Below, in pieces: positions 33,079 through 41,755 of a DNA stretch of 64,000 nt (positions are counted from its first letter, which is position 1; each line of letters starts with the position of its first letter). Position numbers and translations under genes: made by a program. The DNA comes from Albimonas sp041685625 (GTDB lineage: Bacteria; Pseudomonadota; Alphaproteobacteria; Rhodobacterales; Rhodobacteraceae). The notes under the pieces are model-generated. The model made no database searches and was not told the origin of the DNA. It saw only the letters and a list, made by a program, of their open reading frames with translations. The stretch is taken from contig JAWLFJ010000003.1 in assembly GCA_041685625.1 (NCBI GenBank), positions 1 through 64,000 on the forward strand. The letters are read 5' to 3'.

Positions 33079-35184
33079 ATGCGCGACGCCGTCCCCGACT
33101 CGCCCGAACCCGCCCCGCCCGTCGAGGATCCCGCCGCCATCCTCCGGCGCGTCTTCGGCTTCGACGCCTTCCGCCCCGGCCAGGCGGAGATCGTGGAGGC
33201 GATCCTCGCGGGCCGCGACGTGCTCGCGATCATGCCGACGGGCGGCGGCAAGTCGCTCTGCTATCAGCTTCCCGCCCTCGCGCGCCCCGGCCTCGCGCTC
33301 GTCGTCTCGCCGCTGATCGCCCTGATGCGCGATCAGGTCGCCGCCCTCCGCGCCGCGGGGGTGGAGGCGGGCGCCCTCACCTCCGCCAACGCGCCGGAGG
33401 AGAACGAGCGCATCTTCGACGCCATCGACCGCGGCGCGCTGAAGCTGCTCTACCTCGCGCCCGAGCGCCTCGCCTCGGCCGACCGGCTGCTCTCGCGCCT
33501 GCCCGTCTCGCTCCTCGCGGTGGACGAGGCGCATTGCGTCAGCCAGTGGGGCCACGACTTCCGCCCCGACTACCTGCGGATCGGGGAGCTGCGCGCCCGC
33601 CTCGGCGGCGTGCAGACCGCCGCCTTCACCGCCACCGCGGACGCCGAGACGCGCGACGAGATCGTCGCCAAGCTGTTCGCGGCGCCGCCAGAGACCTTCC
33701 TGCGCGGCTTCGACCGTCCCAACCTCTTTCTCGCCTTCCAGCCCAAGGACCAGCCGCGCCGCCAGCTCCTGAACTTCGCGCGCGCCCGGCGCGGCCAGTC
33801 CGGCATCGTCTACGCCGCCTCGCGCAACAAGACCGAGGTGCTCGCCAAGGCGTTGAACGACGAGGGCATCTCCGCCGCCGCCTACCACGCCGGGCTCGAC
33901 GGCGAGACCCGCTCGGCCGTGCAGGACCGCTTCCAGCGCGAGGACGGGCTCGTGATCTGCGCCACCGTCGCCTTCGGCATGGGCGTCGACAAGCCGGACA
34001 TCCGCTACGTGGTCCACGCCGATCTGCCGAAATCGGTGGAGGCCTATTATCAGGAGATCGGCCGCGCCGGGCGCGACGGCGCCCCGGCCGACACGCTCAC
34101 CCTCTACGGCGTCGACGACATCAAGCTCCGCCGCATGCAGATCGACGAGAGCCCCGCGCCCGAGGAGCGCCGGCGCGCCGACCACCAGCGCCTCGGCGCC
34201 CTGCTCGCGCTGGCCGAGGCCCCGCGCTGCCGCCGCCAGACGCTCCTCGCCTATTTCGGCGAGCCGCTGGACGACCCCTGCGGAAACTGCGACCTCTGCC
34301 GCCGCCCGCCCAGTCTCTTCGACGCGACCGAGCCCGCCCGCAAGGCGCTCTCGGCCATCTTCCGCACCGAGGAGATGTTCGGCGCGGAGCAGGTGATCTC
34401 CGTCCTTCTCGGCGAGCGCAACGACAAGACCGACCGCTTCGGCCACGACCGCCTCAGCGTCTGGGGCATCGGCAAGGATCTCGACCGACGCCAGTGGCGC
34501 GGCCTGCTGCGCCAGCTCTACGGCCTCGGCATGGTCGCGGTGGACGCGAAGAAGGGCTTCTGGCGCCTCACCGAGAGCGCGCGCCCGCTGCTGCGCGGGG
34601 AGGAGCGGCTGGAACTGCGCCAGGACGCCGTGCGTCCCGCCTCCGAAGGCGGCGGCGGCAAGGGCGCCCGCCCCGCCGTGCAGGCCCAGGTGGCCGAGGA
34701 GGACGAGCCCCTCTTCACCGCCCTCCGCGCCCTCCGCCGCCGGCTGGCCGAGGAGCAGAACGCCCCCGCCTACGTGGTGTTCTCCGACCGCACGCTGATC
34801 GACATGGCGAGCCGCAGGCCCCGCAGCCTCGACCAGCTCGCCGAATGTCACGGCGTCGGCGCCGCGAAGCTCGAGAGATACGGCCGCGCCTTCCTCGAGG
34901 TGCTGCTCGACGCCCCCGCGCCGCAGGAGCATCCCGCAAGGGTCGCCCTCGCGACCTCGGGCGAGGGCCCGCTCTACGACGCCCTGCACGCGGCTGCGGT
35001 CGACCTCGCCCGCGGCGCCGACGGGACGGAGAAGCCCCTCGCCGTCAACGCCGCCACCCTCGCGCGCATCGCCAAGGCCCGCCCGACGAACCTCCCCGCT
35101 CTGGCCGCGATCCAGGGCATGGACCCGCGCAAGGCCGAGCGCTTCGGCCCCGCCTTCCTCTCCATCATCGCCGCCGAAGTGTAG
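33079..35184 (+). CDS. recQ: ATP-dependent DNA helicase RecQ with two HRDC domains
   Basis: A 701-residue 3'-5' helicase for recombination and replication-fork repair. Residues 20-350 form the helicase core, with the Walker A motif in MPTGGGKS (near 54-59), DEAH-box DEAHC and the arginine-finger motif VI EIGRAGRDG. The RQC zinc site is C-x16-C-x2-C-x2-C (CRRQTLL, CGNCDLC). The C-terminus has two HRDC repeats (about 560-625 and 635-700), where E. coli RecQ has one. The start carries no Shine-Dalgarno sequence and is seven bases after TAGGGT, suggesting a leaderless transcript. Confidence 0.95.
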   Translation: MRDAVPDSPEPAPPVEDPAAILRRVFGFDAFRPGQAEIVEAILAGRDVLAIMPTGGGKSLCYQLPALARPGLALVVSPLIALMRDQVAALRAAGVEAGALTSANAPEENERIFDAIDRGALKLLYLAPERLASADRLLSRLPVSLLAVDEAHCVSQWGHDFRPDYLRIGELRARLGGVQTAAFTATADAETRDEIVAKLFAAPPETFLRGFDRPNLFLAFQPKDQPRRQLLNFARARRGQSGIVYAASRNKTEVLAKALNDEGISAAAYHAGLDGETRSAVQDRFQREDGLVICATVAFGMGVDKPDIRYVVHADLPKSVEAYYQEIGRAGRDGAPADTLTLYGVDDIKLRRMQIDESPAPEERRRADHQRLGALLALAEAPRCRRQTLLAYFGEPLDDPCGNCDLCRRPPSLFDATEPARKALSAIFRTEEMFGAEQVISVLLGERNDKTDRFGHDRLSVWGIGKDLDRRQWRGLLRQLYGLGMVAVDAKKGFWRLTESARPLLRGEERLELRQDAVRPASEGGGGKGARPAVQAQVAEEDEPLFTALRALRRRLAEEQNAPAYVVFSDRTLIDMASRRPRSLDQLAECHGVGAAKLERYGRAFLEVLLDAPAPQEHPARVALATSGEGPLYDALHAAAVDLARGADGTEKPLAVNAATLARIAKARPTNLPALAAIQGMDPRKAERFGPAFLSIIAAEV

Positions 35185-35204
35185 CCGGACACCTGATTTT
35201 TTCG

Positions 35205-35936
35205 ATGCGCGCTTGGGAAGTCCATGGCTTGCGCGAGCCTCGAAGCCTTCGGATCGACATCGCCAACCGCAAGTTCGAGAGCACCGTCGGCGCCAGGCGC
35301 GACGACGTCTCCGACGACCGGCTCGGCCTCTTCGAGCCGGGGGTCGCCGAGATGGGCCGGCTCGCCAAGCAGCACCCGGACGAGCTGATCTTCGAGCTTC
35401 TCGCCGGCGGCTTCGTGGAGACCTGCTACGACGGGCAGCCCTTCTTCTCGGAGCCGCATCCCTCCACCGACAAGGCCGGCGCCGCGATCACCGTCTCCAA
35501 CGTGCAGACGGGCGCCGAGCCCGCCTGGTATCCGCCGGACACGTCGCGCGGCCTGAAGCCCCTCATCTGGCAGGAGCGCGAGCCCTACGAGTTCCAGATG
35601 CTGAACAACCTCCAGGACGTCCAGGTCTTCATGACCGACGAGTTCCTCTACGGCGTCCGGGCGCGCGTCAACGCGGGGTTCGGCCTCCGGCGGCTCGTCT
35701 TCGGCTCGCAGGCGGCGCTGGACGCGACCGACTGCGCCGCCGCCCGCGCGACCATGATGGGGCTGCGCGGCGACAAGGGGCGGCTTCTCGGCGTGCGTCC
35801 CGACACGCTGCTGGTTCCGCCGTCGCTCGAGGAGGCCGGCCGCAAGCTGCTGAACTCGGAGAACGGCGACGCCGGCGCGACGAACCCCTGGAAGGACACG
35901 GCGAAGCTCATCGTCTCGCCGTATCTGGACGGCTGA
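35205..35936 (+). pseudogene. Mu-like major head subunit gpT, N-terminally truncated
   Basis: The 243-codon frame matches the Mu major capsid family from about residue 70 to the end: IDIANRKFESTVGARRDD, HPDELIFELL, CYDGQPFFSEPHP, LIWQERE, FMTDEFLYGVRARVNAGFG and a C-terminal LIVSPYLDG. The first 70 or so residues of a normal roughly 300-residue gpT are missing. The break falls about 20-50 bases after the recQ stop, where an AT-richer TGATTTTTT patch occurs. It is unlikely to assemble a capsid. It is followed eight bases later by a gpI-like gene, the reverse of the Mu order. Confidence 0.8.
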
Positions 35937-35944
35937 GGCGCTTC

Positions 35945-36812
35945 GTGACCGCGCCGCGCGCCGCCGCCCGCCCCGTCGCCCGTCACGCCGCGCCGCCGCG
36001 GGCGCCGGGCGAGGCGGGGCAATGGGCGCAGCTCATGCCCCTCGGCGGGATCGCCGACCGCGACGGGCGGCGCTTCCGCCCGACGCGCCCGGACGCCGTG
36101 ATCGCGGACTTCGCGCGTCGGGGCCATCCGCTCCCCGTGGACTGGGAGCACGCCAGCGCCTCGGCCCGCGAGACCGGCCGCGCGGCGCCCGCCGCCGGCT
36201 GGATCACCGAGCCGAGGGTCGAGGACGGGATGCTCCGGGCGCGCATCGACTGGACCGAGCGCGGGCGGGCGATGGTCGCGGCGCGCGAGTATCGCTTCCC
36301 GAGCCCCGAGTTCCACCACGACCCGCGGACGGGCGAGGTGCGGGCGCGGCCGAGCGCGGGCCTCGTGCAACCCCCGAACCTCCGCCTCGCCGCCCTGAAC
36401 CGACAGGAGCCCATCGCCATGACCGACGCGTCCGATCCCGACATGCCCGGCGGCGCCGCCGCCCCGATCCCCGAGCGTCTCCGCACCGCCCTCGGCCTCG
36501 GCGAAGGCGCCGGCGAGGACGACGCGCCCGCCGCCGTCGCCCGGCTGCGCGAGCAGCCCGACCCGGCCCGCTTCGTGCCCGTCGCCGCGACGCGCGAACT
36601 GATGGCGGAGCGTCACGCCCGGCGCCGCGGCCCGCGCCGGGCGGGACGTCGAGCGCAATGTGCAGGACGCCCTCGCGCGCGGCTGCATCTCGCCGGCGAT
36701 GGTGCCCTGGGCGACGACGCTCTGTCGGAGCGACCCGGCGACCTTCGACGCCTTCGTCCAGGGCGCGCCGCGTCGTCGCCGCGGGCCTCGCCGGAGCCGC
36801 CGGCCGCGTTGA
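35945..36812 (+). pseudogene. Mu-like protease/scaffold gpI, frameshifted
   Basis: From a GTG at 35945 the frame matches Mu protease I: AQLMPLGGIADRDGR, LPVDWEHASAS (with the likely catalytic region), APAAGWI, EYRFPSPEFHHD and LNRQEPIA. An internal ATG at 36419, preceded by CAGGAG, matches the known internal start for the scaffold protein Z. Between about 36600 and 36620 the homologous reading moves to the +1 frame, giving RDVERNVQDALARG, MVPWATTL and DPATFDAFVQGAP, then stops at 36810-36812. One base was therefore probably lost, leaving protease domain and scaffold tail in different frames. Confidence 0.75.
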
Positions 36813-37228
36813 GCGCGCGCGCGGCGCCCGAGGGCCGGAAGAGATGCGCGAAGGCGGCGGCGGAACGGATCGCGGCGCGGCTCCGCGCCGCCGGTCACGC
36901 GCCCGCCGAGCTGCCCCCGGCGCTGCACGACCACCGGCCGGGGCGCCGCGCCACCCTCGCCACCGATCCCGAACTCCGCGCCTTCGTGGAGGCCCGCTTC
37001 AACCGCATGACGTTCGAGAAGATCGCCGACGCCGCCGAGGCGCACTTCGGCGAGCGCCGCCTCGCGAAGAGCGCGATCCACGACTGGTATAAGAAGAACC
37101 ACGCCCGCGCCAAGCGATCGCCGTCCCGGCGGGCGGCCCCGGACAACACCCGGACCTCCACCCTGTTCCAGCGAAAAACCAAGTGGCAGGCCCCTAAACA
37201 ACCATGCGGCGGTTCACACGAAGCCTGA
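36809..37228 (+). CDS. Unrecognised phage-remnant ORF with HTH-like segment
   Basis: A frame from TTG at 36809 (overlapping the gpI stop as TTGA) to 37228. The well-formed part, from about residue 50 to 95, reads TDPELRAFVEARFNRMTFEKI followed by RRLAKSAIHDWYKKN, like a small helix-turn-helix protein. The last 30 codons are AT-richer and appear to be non-phage flank fused in frame. I do not recognise a family. It could be a phage regulator or terminase-associated small protein fragment, or a chance frame. Confidence 0.35.
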   Translation: MSARAAPEGRKRCAKAAAERIAARLRAAGHAPAELPPALHDHRPGRRATLATDPELRAFVEARFNRMTFEKIADAAEAHFGERRLAKSAIHDWYKKNHARAKRSPSRRAAPDNTRTSTLFQRKTKWQAPKQPCGGSHEA

Positions 37229-37240
37229 TCCGCGAGGGGG

Positions 37241-37276
37241 GCGGGCCTCGGGGACATCGAGCCCCGCTCGGCCCGC
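37241..37276 (-). terminator. Nested hairpin with ATCGA loop
   Basis: Outer arms GCGGGCC/GGCCCGC enclose inner arms CGGGG/CCCCG around an ATCGA-containing loop. It is placed after the phage remnant and about 37 bases past the stop of the minus-strand Lin0512 gene, so could end transcription from either side. Related to hairpins at 40155 and 61162. Confidence 0.45.
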
Positions 37277-37312
37277 CTCGGGGCTTCGCGCCTCCCGCCC
37301 GGCCCCGCCGCA

Positions 37313-37666
37313 TCAATCCGCCCGCCAGCGTCCCGCCTGGTCCGGCACGAAGACCTCCACCGCCGCCGTCGCGATCAGGTGCCAGCCGCCGGCGCCGTCC
37401 TCGACCTCGAGCCCGCCCTCGACCGCCGTCACCTCGGCCCGCCCGCGCGGCAGCGCCGCCGCGACCCGGCCGTCGTCCACCGCCTCCGGCCGCGCCACGC
37501 CGACCGTCACCTTCACCCGCATCTCCGCCACGTCGAGGCCGCAGCTCGCGATCGCCGCCAGCGAGGAATGGCGGATCGCGTCCTCCACCGCCCGGCAGGC
37601 CGCCTCCGTCGCGTTCCGCGAATGCGTCGAGACGCCCTGCCCCATCTCCAGAATGAACCGCTCCAT
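37313..37666 (-). CDS. Lin0512 family protein, second copy
   Basis: A 117-residue member of the Lin0512 family of unknown function. It begins MERFILEMGQGVSTHSRNAT and continues AACRAVEDAIRHSSLAAI, then a VKVTVGVARPEAVDDGRV strand. It is paralogous to the gene immediately upstream; the two starts and stops overlap by one base (TGATG). The pair could form a heteromer. Cytosolic, with no catalytic motif evident. Confidence 0.8.
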   Translation of the reverse strand: MERFILEMGQGVSTHSRNATEAACRAVEDAIRHSSLAAIASCGLDVAEMRVKVTVGVARPEAVDDGRVAAALPRGRAEVTAVEGGLEVEDGAGGWHLIATAAVEVFVPDQAGRWRAD

Positions 37667-38010
37667 CAGACCGGCTCCATGTCGAAGCTCACGCAGATCG
37701 CGGCATGCGCGATCACCGTCGCGCCCTCGCCCGACGGCTTCGGCACGTCGAGCCCGCCCTTCGTCACGCGCACCGTCACCTCGCCGTAGGGGAACTCCGC
37801 CTTCAGCGCCTCGGCGTCCACGGCCTCCGGCTTCTGGACGCCGATCACGCACTCGATCCGCATCGCGGTCTTCGGCATCCCCAACACCTCCGCGGCCGTC
37901 AGCGCGTTGCGCCAGAGCGCGTCGCGCACCGCCCGCGCCACCGCCGCGCCGTGGTCCTCGCGCCGCAGAGACGTGCCCATTCCGAACTCCGTCGCCACCC
38001 GTCGCCGCAT
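37666..38010 (-). CDS. Lin0512 family protein, first copy
   Basis: A 114-residue Lin0512 family protein. The N-terminus RRVATEFGMGTSLRREDH aligns with LEMGQGVSTHSRN of the following gene, and IECVIGVQKPEAVDAEALK aligns with its VTVGVARPEAVDDGRV. This supports tandem duplication followed by divergence. The function of the family is unknown. It is divergent from the exonuclease III gene, 53 bases apart. Confidence 0.8.
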   Translation of the reverse strand: MRRRVATEFGMGTSLRREDHGAAVARAVRDALWRNALTAAEVLGMPKTAMRIECVIGVQKPEAVDAEALKAEFPYGEVTVRVTKGGLDVPKPSGEGATVIAHAAICVSFDMEPV

Positions 38011-38025
38011 CGCCCGCCTCCCCGC

Positions 38026-38054
38026 TTGGCGCCCGCCGCGCCGCCCTCTAGGGT
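38026..38054 (+). promoter_or_regulatory. Candidate xth promoter (leaderless)
   Basis: TTGGCG, 17 bases, then TAGGGT ending nine bases before the exonuclease III ATG. Transcription would begin within about three bases of the start codon, and no Shine-Dalgarno sequence is present. Confidence 0.5.
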
Positions 38055-38063
38055 CGCGCCACC

Positions 38064-38846
38064 ATGAAGATCGCCAGCTTCAACATCAACGGCGTCAAGG
38101 CGCGCCTCCCGGCCCTGCTGGACTGGCTCGGCTCGGCCGGAGCCGACGTGGTCTGCCTGCAGGAGCTCAAGAGCCAGGACGCCACCTTCCCCCGCGAGGC
38201 GATCGAGGACGCCGGCTGGAACGTCGAGACGCACGGGCAGAAGAGCTTCAACGGCGTCGCCATCCTCTCCAAAAGCCCCATCGAGGACGTGACCCGCGGC
38301 CTGCCCGGCGACGACGGCGACGAGCAGGCCCGCTACATCGAGGCCACCATCTCGGGCGAGGACGCCGCGATCCGCGTCTGCGGCCTGTATCTGCCCAACG
38401 GCAACCCGGCGCCCGGCCCGAAATACGACTACAAGCTCGCCTGGATGGAGCGCCTGCGCGACCGCGCCGCGCAGCTCATTGCGGCCGAGGAGACCGCCCT
38501 CCTCGCCGGCGACTTCAACGTGATCCCCCAGCCCGAGGACGCCGCCCGGCCCGAGGCCTGGACGGACGACGCCCTGTTCCTGCCGGAGACGCGCGCCGCC
38601 TTCCGCCGCATTCTCCACCAAGGCTGGACCGACGCGCTCCGCGTCCACCACCCGGAGCCCGAGATCTACACCTTCTGGGACTATCAGGCCGGCGCCTGGC
38701 GGAAGAACGACGGCATCCGCATCGACCACCTCCTGCTATCCCCGCAGGCCGCCGACCGCATGACCGACGCCGGCGTCGACGCCCATGTCAGGGGCGGCGA
38801 GAAGCCCTCCGATCACGTCCCCGTCTGGGTCGAGCTCGACCTCTGA
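38064..38846 (+). CDS. xth: Exodeoxyribonuclease III
   Basis: A 260-residue AP endonuclease/3'-5' exonuclease for base-excision repair. The metal-dependent phosphodiesterase motifs are complete: FNINGVKARL, LQELKSQD (metal Glu), GLYLPNGN, GDFNVIPQPED, and the C-terminal GIRIDHLLLS and SDHVPVWVEL with catalytic Asp-His. The start is leaderless by appearance. Monocistronic, upstream of apbC. Confidence 0.95.
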   Translation: MKIASFNINGVKARLPALLDWLGSAGADVVCLQELKSQDATFPREAIEDAGWNVETHGQKSFNGVAILSKSPIEDVTRGLPGDDGDEQARYIEATISGEDAAIRVCGLYLPNGNPAPGPKYDYKLAWMERLRDRAAQLIAAEETALLAGDFNVIPQPEDAARPEAWTDDALFLPETRAAFRRILHQGWTDALRVHHPEPEIYTFWDYQAGAWRKNDGIRIDHLLLSPQAADRMTDAGVDAHVRGGEKPSDHVPVWVELDL

Positions 38847-38969
38847 TATCCTTGCCCGATGACCGCGACTCGTCGCGGCCGTCGGGCGCCGCGCGTTCGC
38901 GCGCTGGCCCTTCGGCCGAGGCCACGGTTCGAGGCGTTTCACGGGTCGGACCGTGGTATGAGCCCCGCC

Positions 38970-38998
38970 TTGCACGCCCTCCGCGCGGGGCTTAGGTG
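38970..38998 (+). promoter_or_regulatory. Candidate apbC promoter
   Basis: TTGCAC, 17 bases, then TAGGTG; the transcript would start about 25 bases before the apbC ATG, which has a good AGGGGAG ribosome-binding site. Confidence 0.45.
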
Positions 38999-39028
38999 TC
39001 AACCTCACGAGACAGGGGAGACCGGCCG

Positions 39029-40123
39029 ATGAGCGTCACGCGAGAGGACATCCTGAAGGCGCTGTCGCGCGTCGTCGACCCCGCGAGCGGCAAGGACCTC
39101 GTCACGGCCGACTACGTCCGCGCCCCGGTGTTCCAGGACGGCGCCGTGCGCTTCATCCTCGAGGTCCCGCCCGAACAGGCGGCGAAGATGTCCGATGTCG
39201 CGAAGGCCGCCGAGGCCGCCGTCTCCGCCCTGCCGGGCGTCGAGAGCGCGGCCGCCATCGTCACCGCCCACGGCCCCGCCCCGCAGGCGCCGAAAGGCGC
39301 GCCGGAGGGCGAGGCGCCCAGCCTGAAGATCGGCCGCCACCCGCAGCCGCAGGCCTCGAAGAAGATCGACGGGATCCACCGCATCATCGCGATCGCCTCC
39401 GGCAAGGGCGGCGTCGGCAAGTCGACGCTCTCCGCCAACCTCGCCGTGGCGCTGGCGCGGCAGGGCAAGCGCGTGGGCCTGCTCGACGCCGACATCCACG
39501 GCCCCTCGCAGCCGCGTATGATGGGCGCCACCGAGCGGCCGAAGTCGAAGGACGGCAAGACCATCCTGCCGCTCACGGCCCACGGCGTGACCTTCATGTC
39601 CATCGGCCTGATGCTGCCCGCGGAGGAGGCCGTGATCTGGCGCGGCCCGATGCTGATGGGCGCCCTGCAGCAGATGCTGACGCAGGTCGAATGGGGCGAA
39701 CTCGACGCCCTGATCGTCGACCTGCCGCCCGGCACCGGCGACGTTCAGCTCTCGCTCTGCCAGAAGGCCGAGGTCTCGGGCGCCATCGTGGTCTCGACGC
39801 CGCAGGACGTCGCGCTGCTCGACGCCCGCAAGGCCCTCGCCATGTTCCACAAGCTCGAGACGCCGATGCTCGGCCTGATCGAGAACATGAGCGGCTTCGT
39901 CTGCCCGAAATGCGGGCATGAAAGCGACCTCTTCGGCCAGGGCGGCGTCGCGCAGGAGGCCGACGCCATCGGCCTGCCCTTCCTCGGCCGCATCCCCCTG
40001 CATCTCGACATCCGCACCACCTCGGACGAGGGCACGCCCATCGTCGCCAAGGCCCCCGGCTCGCCCGAGGCGGCGCCGTTCGAGGATCTCGCCCGCCGCC
40101 TGATCGAGGGCGGCGTGATCTGA
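39029..40123 (+). CDS. apbC: Mrp/ApbC iron-sulfur carrier ATPase
   Basis: A 364-residue scaffold/carrier for Fe-S clusters. Residues 1-85 form a MIP18/DUF59 domain (ILKALSRVVDPASGKDLV). The P-loop NTPase domain has the deviant Walker A SGKGGVGKST near residue 130 and the conserved cluster-binding CPKCGH (CxxC) near residue 292. Length and domain order are standard. It is a single-gene unit. Confidence 0.94.
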   Translation: MSVTREDILKALSRVVDPASGKDLVTADYVRAPVFQDGAVRFILEVPPEQAAKMSDVAKAAEAAVSALPGVESAAAIVTAHGPAPQAPKGAPEGEAPSLKIGRHPQPQASKKIDGIHRIIAIASGKGGVGKSTLSANLAVALARQGKRVGLLDADIHGPSQPRMMGATERPKSKDGKTILPLTAHGVTFMSIGLMLPAEEAVIWRGPMLMGALQQMLTQVEWGELDALIVDLPPGTGDVQLSLCQKAEVSGAIVVSTPQDVALLDARKALAMFHKLETPMLGLIENMSGFVCPKCGHESDLFGQGGVAQEADAIGLPFLGRIPLHLDIRTTSDEGTPIVAKAPGSPEAAPFEDLARRLIEGGVI

Positions 40124-40154
40124 GCGCCCCCGCCTCCGGGGGGCTGCGCCGCTC

Positions 40155-40203
40155 GGGGGGATCGACCCCCCTCGCGCCGCCGCCGATCCGCCATGGGCGG
40201 ATC
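40155..40203. terminator. Two adjacent hairpins between convergent genes
   Basis: The first stem, GGGGGG/CCCCCC, has an ATCGA loop (40155-40171). The second, GATCCGCC/GGCGGATC, has an ATG loop (40185-40203). They lie between the apbC stop and the convergent methyltransferase stop and likely end both transcripts. Confidence 0.55.
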
Positions 40204-40255
40204 CGCGAGGGGCGCCCGGCCCGACCGCCGCGCCTCGGCGCCCCGCGCAGGGCGC

Positions 40256-41683
40256 TCAGGCCTCCCGCGGCAGCGCGCCCGCGGGCAGCAGCGCCTCCAA
40301 CGCCCGGATCTCCGCCGCGGCCGCGGCATCGCCCGCCGGCACCTCGCCCCGCATCGCCTTGCGCGCGGCGCCGGAGGCCTCGACGCCTCCGCCCGTGAAC
40401 GGCGAGGCCAGCGCCGGCCAGGCCCAGTTCGCCGACAGCACCGCGGCGTTGAAGCGCCCGCAGGCCTCCACCGCGTCGGGCTCCGGCGTCAGCGTCGCCA
40501 GGGGGATCAGCCGCTCGGCCGCCAGCATCACCGTCAGCGCCTGTCCCGCCCGCCGCCGATCCAGCCCGGCGCGCGCGGCGCGGTCCGCCGCCTCGCCGAC
40601 GGTGCAGGGCCCCTCGGCGACGGCGGCCTCGGCCGCGGCCTGCGCCTCCTCGTCCAGCTTCAGCTCCCCCCAGGGCGCGCGCAGCAGCGGCCCCTCCGGC
40701 CGCTCCTCGGGCGAGAGGGCGACCGGCAGCGCCTCCAGCGCCATGCCGGCCTCGCTCTGCCCGACCCGGCTCTGGCCGCGCGCGAAGACGTCCATGCGGA
40801 AGCTGCGACCGATGGCGAGGTCGCGGAACAGCTCGCCATAGCCCGCCCGCTCGGCCCGCGTCACCGTCTCCCGCACCGAGTCGCGCATCCCCAGCTGGTC
40901 GAAATTGTCGATCAACCGCCCCGCGCCGACATAGCTGAGCCGCGCCCCGGCCATCGCCCGCGCCACGTCGTCGTGCCAGGCGGCGCCCCCGGCCGCCGGC
41001 AGCAGCTCATGCGCCAGATAGTCCATCGGCTGGTCCTCGAGGCCGTCGAGCAGCGCCGAGAGCGCCGTCTCCCCGGCCATCACCCCGGACGTCTCGTCGC
41101 GCAGGAACTTGAGGAAGCCGATCGCCTCGCGGATCGCCTCCTCCTGCCCCGGTCCGCGCCGGCCTTCGGCCAGCACCCGCACCAGCTTGCGCAGGGGCTC
41201 GCCCATCGCCCAGTTGGGCATCGCGTTGTAGCCGAGATAGAGCAGCGCCCCCGGCCGCATCGCCGCCCGCAGAATGGCGAGGAAATCCCCTCGCGCCGCG
41301 TCGGAGATCCAAGTCCAGACCCCGTGCGCGATCACGAAATCGGCCGTGCCCACGCGTTCCGGGGCCGCCGCGATCTCGTCGAAGCCGGCCTCCACGAATT
41401 CGGCGTTGCGCAGACCCGCCGCCGCCGCCAGCTCCCGCGCCGCGAGGATGTGATCCGGCGAGAGATCCACCCCGACGCAGCGCGCCCGCGGATTGGCCGC
41501 CGCCGTCGCGAGAAGCTGAAAGCCCGAGCCGCAGCCGAGATCGAGGAGCGTGAACGCGCCCGTCGCCTCGGCCGGCCTCCGGCCCCGCAGCACCTGCACC
41601 GCACGCAGCCAGGCCGGCGCCGCGTTGCGCCGATGGCCGCGCACGTAGTCCCGCGCCACCGCATAGCCGCCGTCCGCGCTCAT
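40256..41683 (-). CDS. SAM-dependent methyltransferase with regulatory domain
   Basis: A 475-residue protein with an N-terminal class I methyltransferase domain (LLDLGCGSGFQLLA, about residues 47-60, VGVDLSPDHI acidic loop) and a large C-terminal part matching the methyltransferase regulatory domain architecture. Target is unknown. I chose the ATG at 41683 because a purine-rich GGAGGGAGAGGCGGAG precedes it; an ATG at 41716 and a TTG at 41743 are in-frame alternatives. It lies 72 bases after the peptide transporter operon on the same strand and may be cotranscribed. Confidence 0.8.
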   Translation of the reverse strand: MSADGGYAVARDYVRGHRRNAAPAWLRAVQVLRGRRPAEATGAFTLLDLGCGSGFQLLATAAANPRARCVGVDLSPDHILAARELAAAAGLRNAEFVEAGFDEIAAAPERVGTADFVIAHGVWTWISDAARGDFLAILRAAMRPGALLYLGYNAMPNWAMGEPLRKLVRVLAEGRRGPGQEEAIREAIGFLKFLRDETSGVMAGETALSALLDGLEDQPMDYLAHELLPAAGGAAWHDDVARAMAGARLSYVGAGRLIDNFDQLGMRDSVRETVTRAERAGYGELFRDLAIGRSFRMDVFARGQSRVGQSEAGMALEALPVALSPEERPEGPLLRAPWGELKLDEEAQAAAEAAVAEGPCTVGEAADRAARAGLDRRRAGQALTVMLAAERLIPLATLTPEPDAVEACGRFNAAVLSANWAWPALASPFTGGGVEASGAARKAMRGEVPAGDAAAAAEIRALEALLPAGALPREA

Positions 41684-41755
41684 CTCCGCCTCTCCCTCCG
41701 CCGCAGCGGCGGCCATGTCACCCGTCCCGGCCTCCCGGCACAAGCGCCATGCGGC

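Noticed and set aside
37120..37200. Possible tRNA remnant or attachment site at the right end of the phage scar
   Set aside because: The minus strand has GGGTGGAGGT resembling a T arm, but the stem does not pair and no acceptor stem exists. No direct repeat with the recQ side was found, so no att site is called.
35648..37201. Long minus-strand frame of over 500 codons opposite the phage remnant
   Set aside because: It is the complement of gpT and gpI, has no motif, and its translation is arginine- and glycine-rich noise, as with many long antisense frames in this GC-rich DNA.
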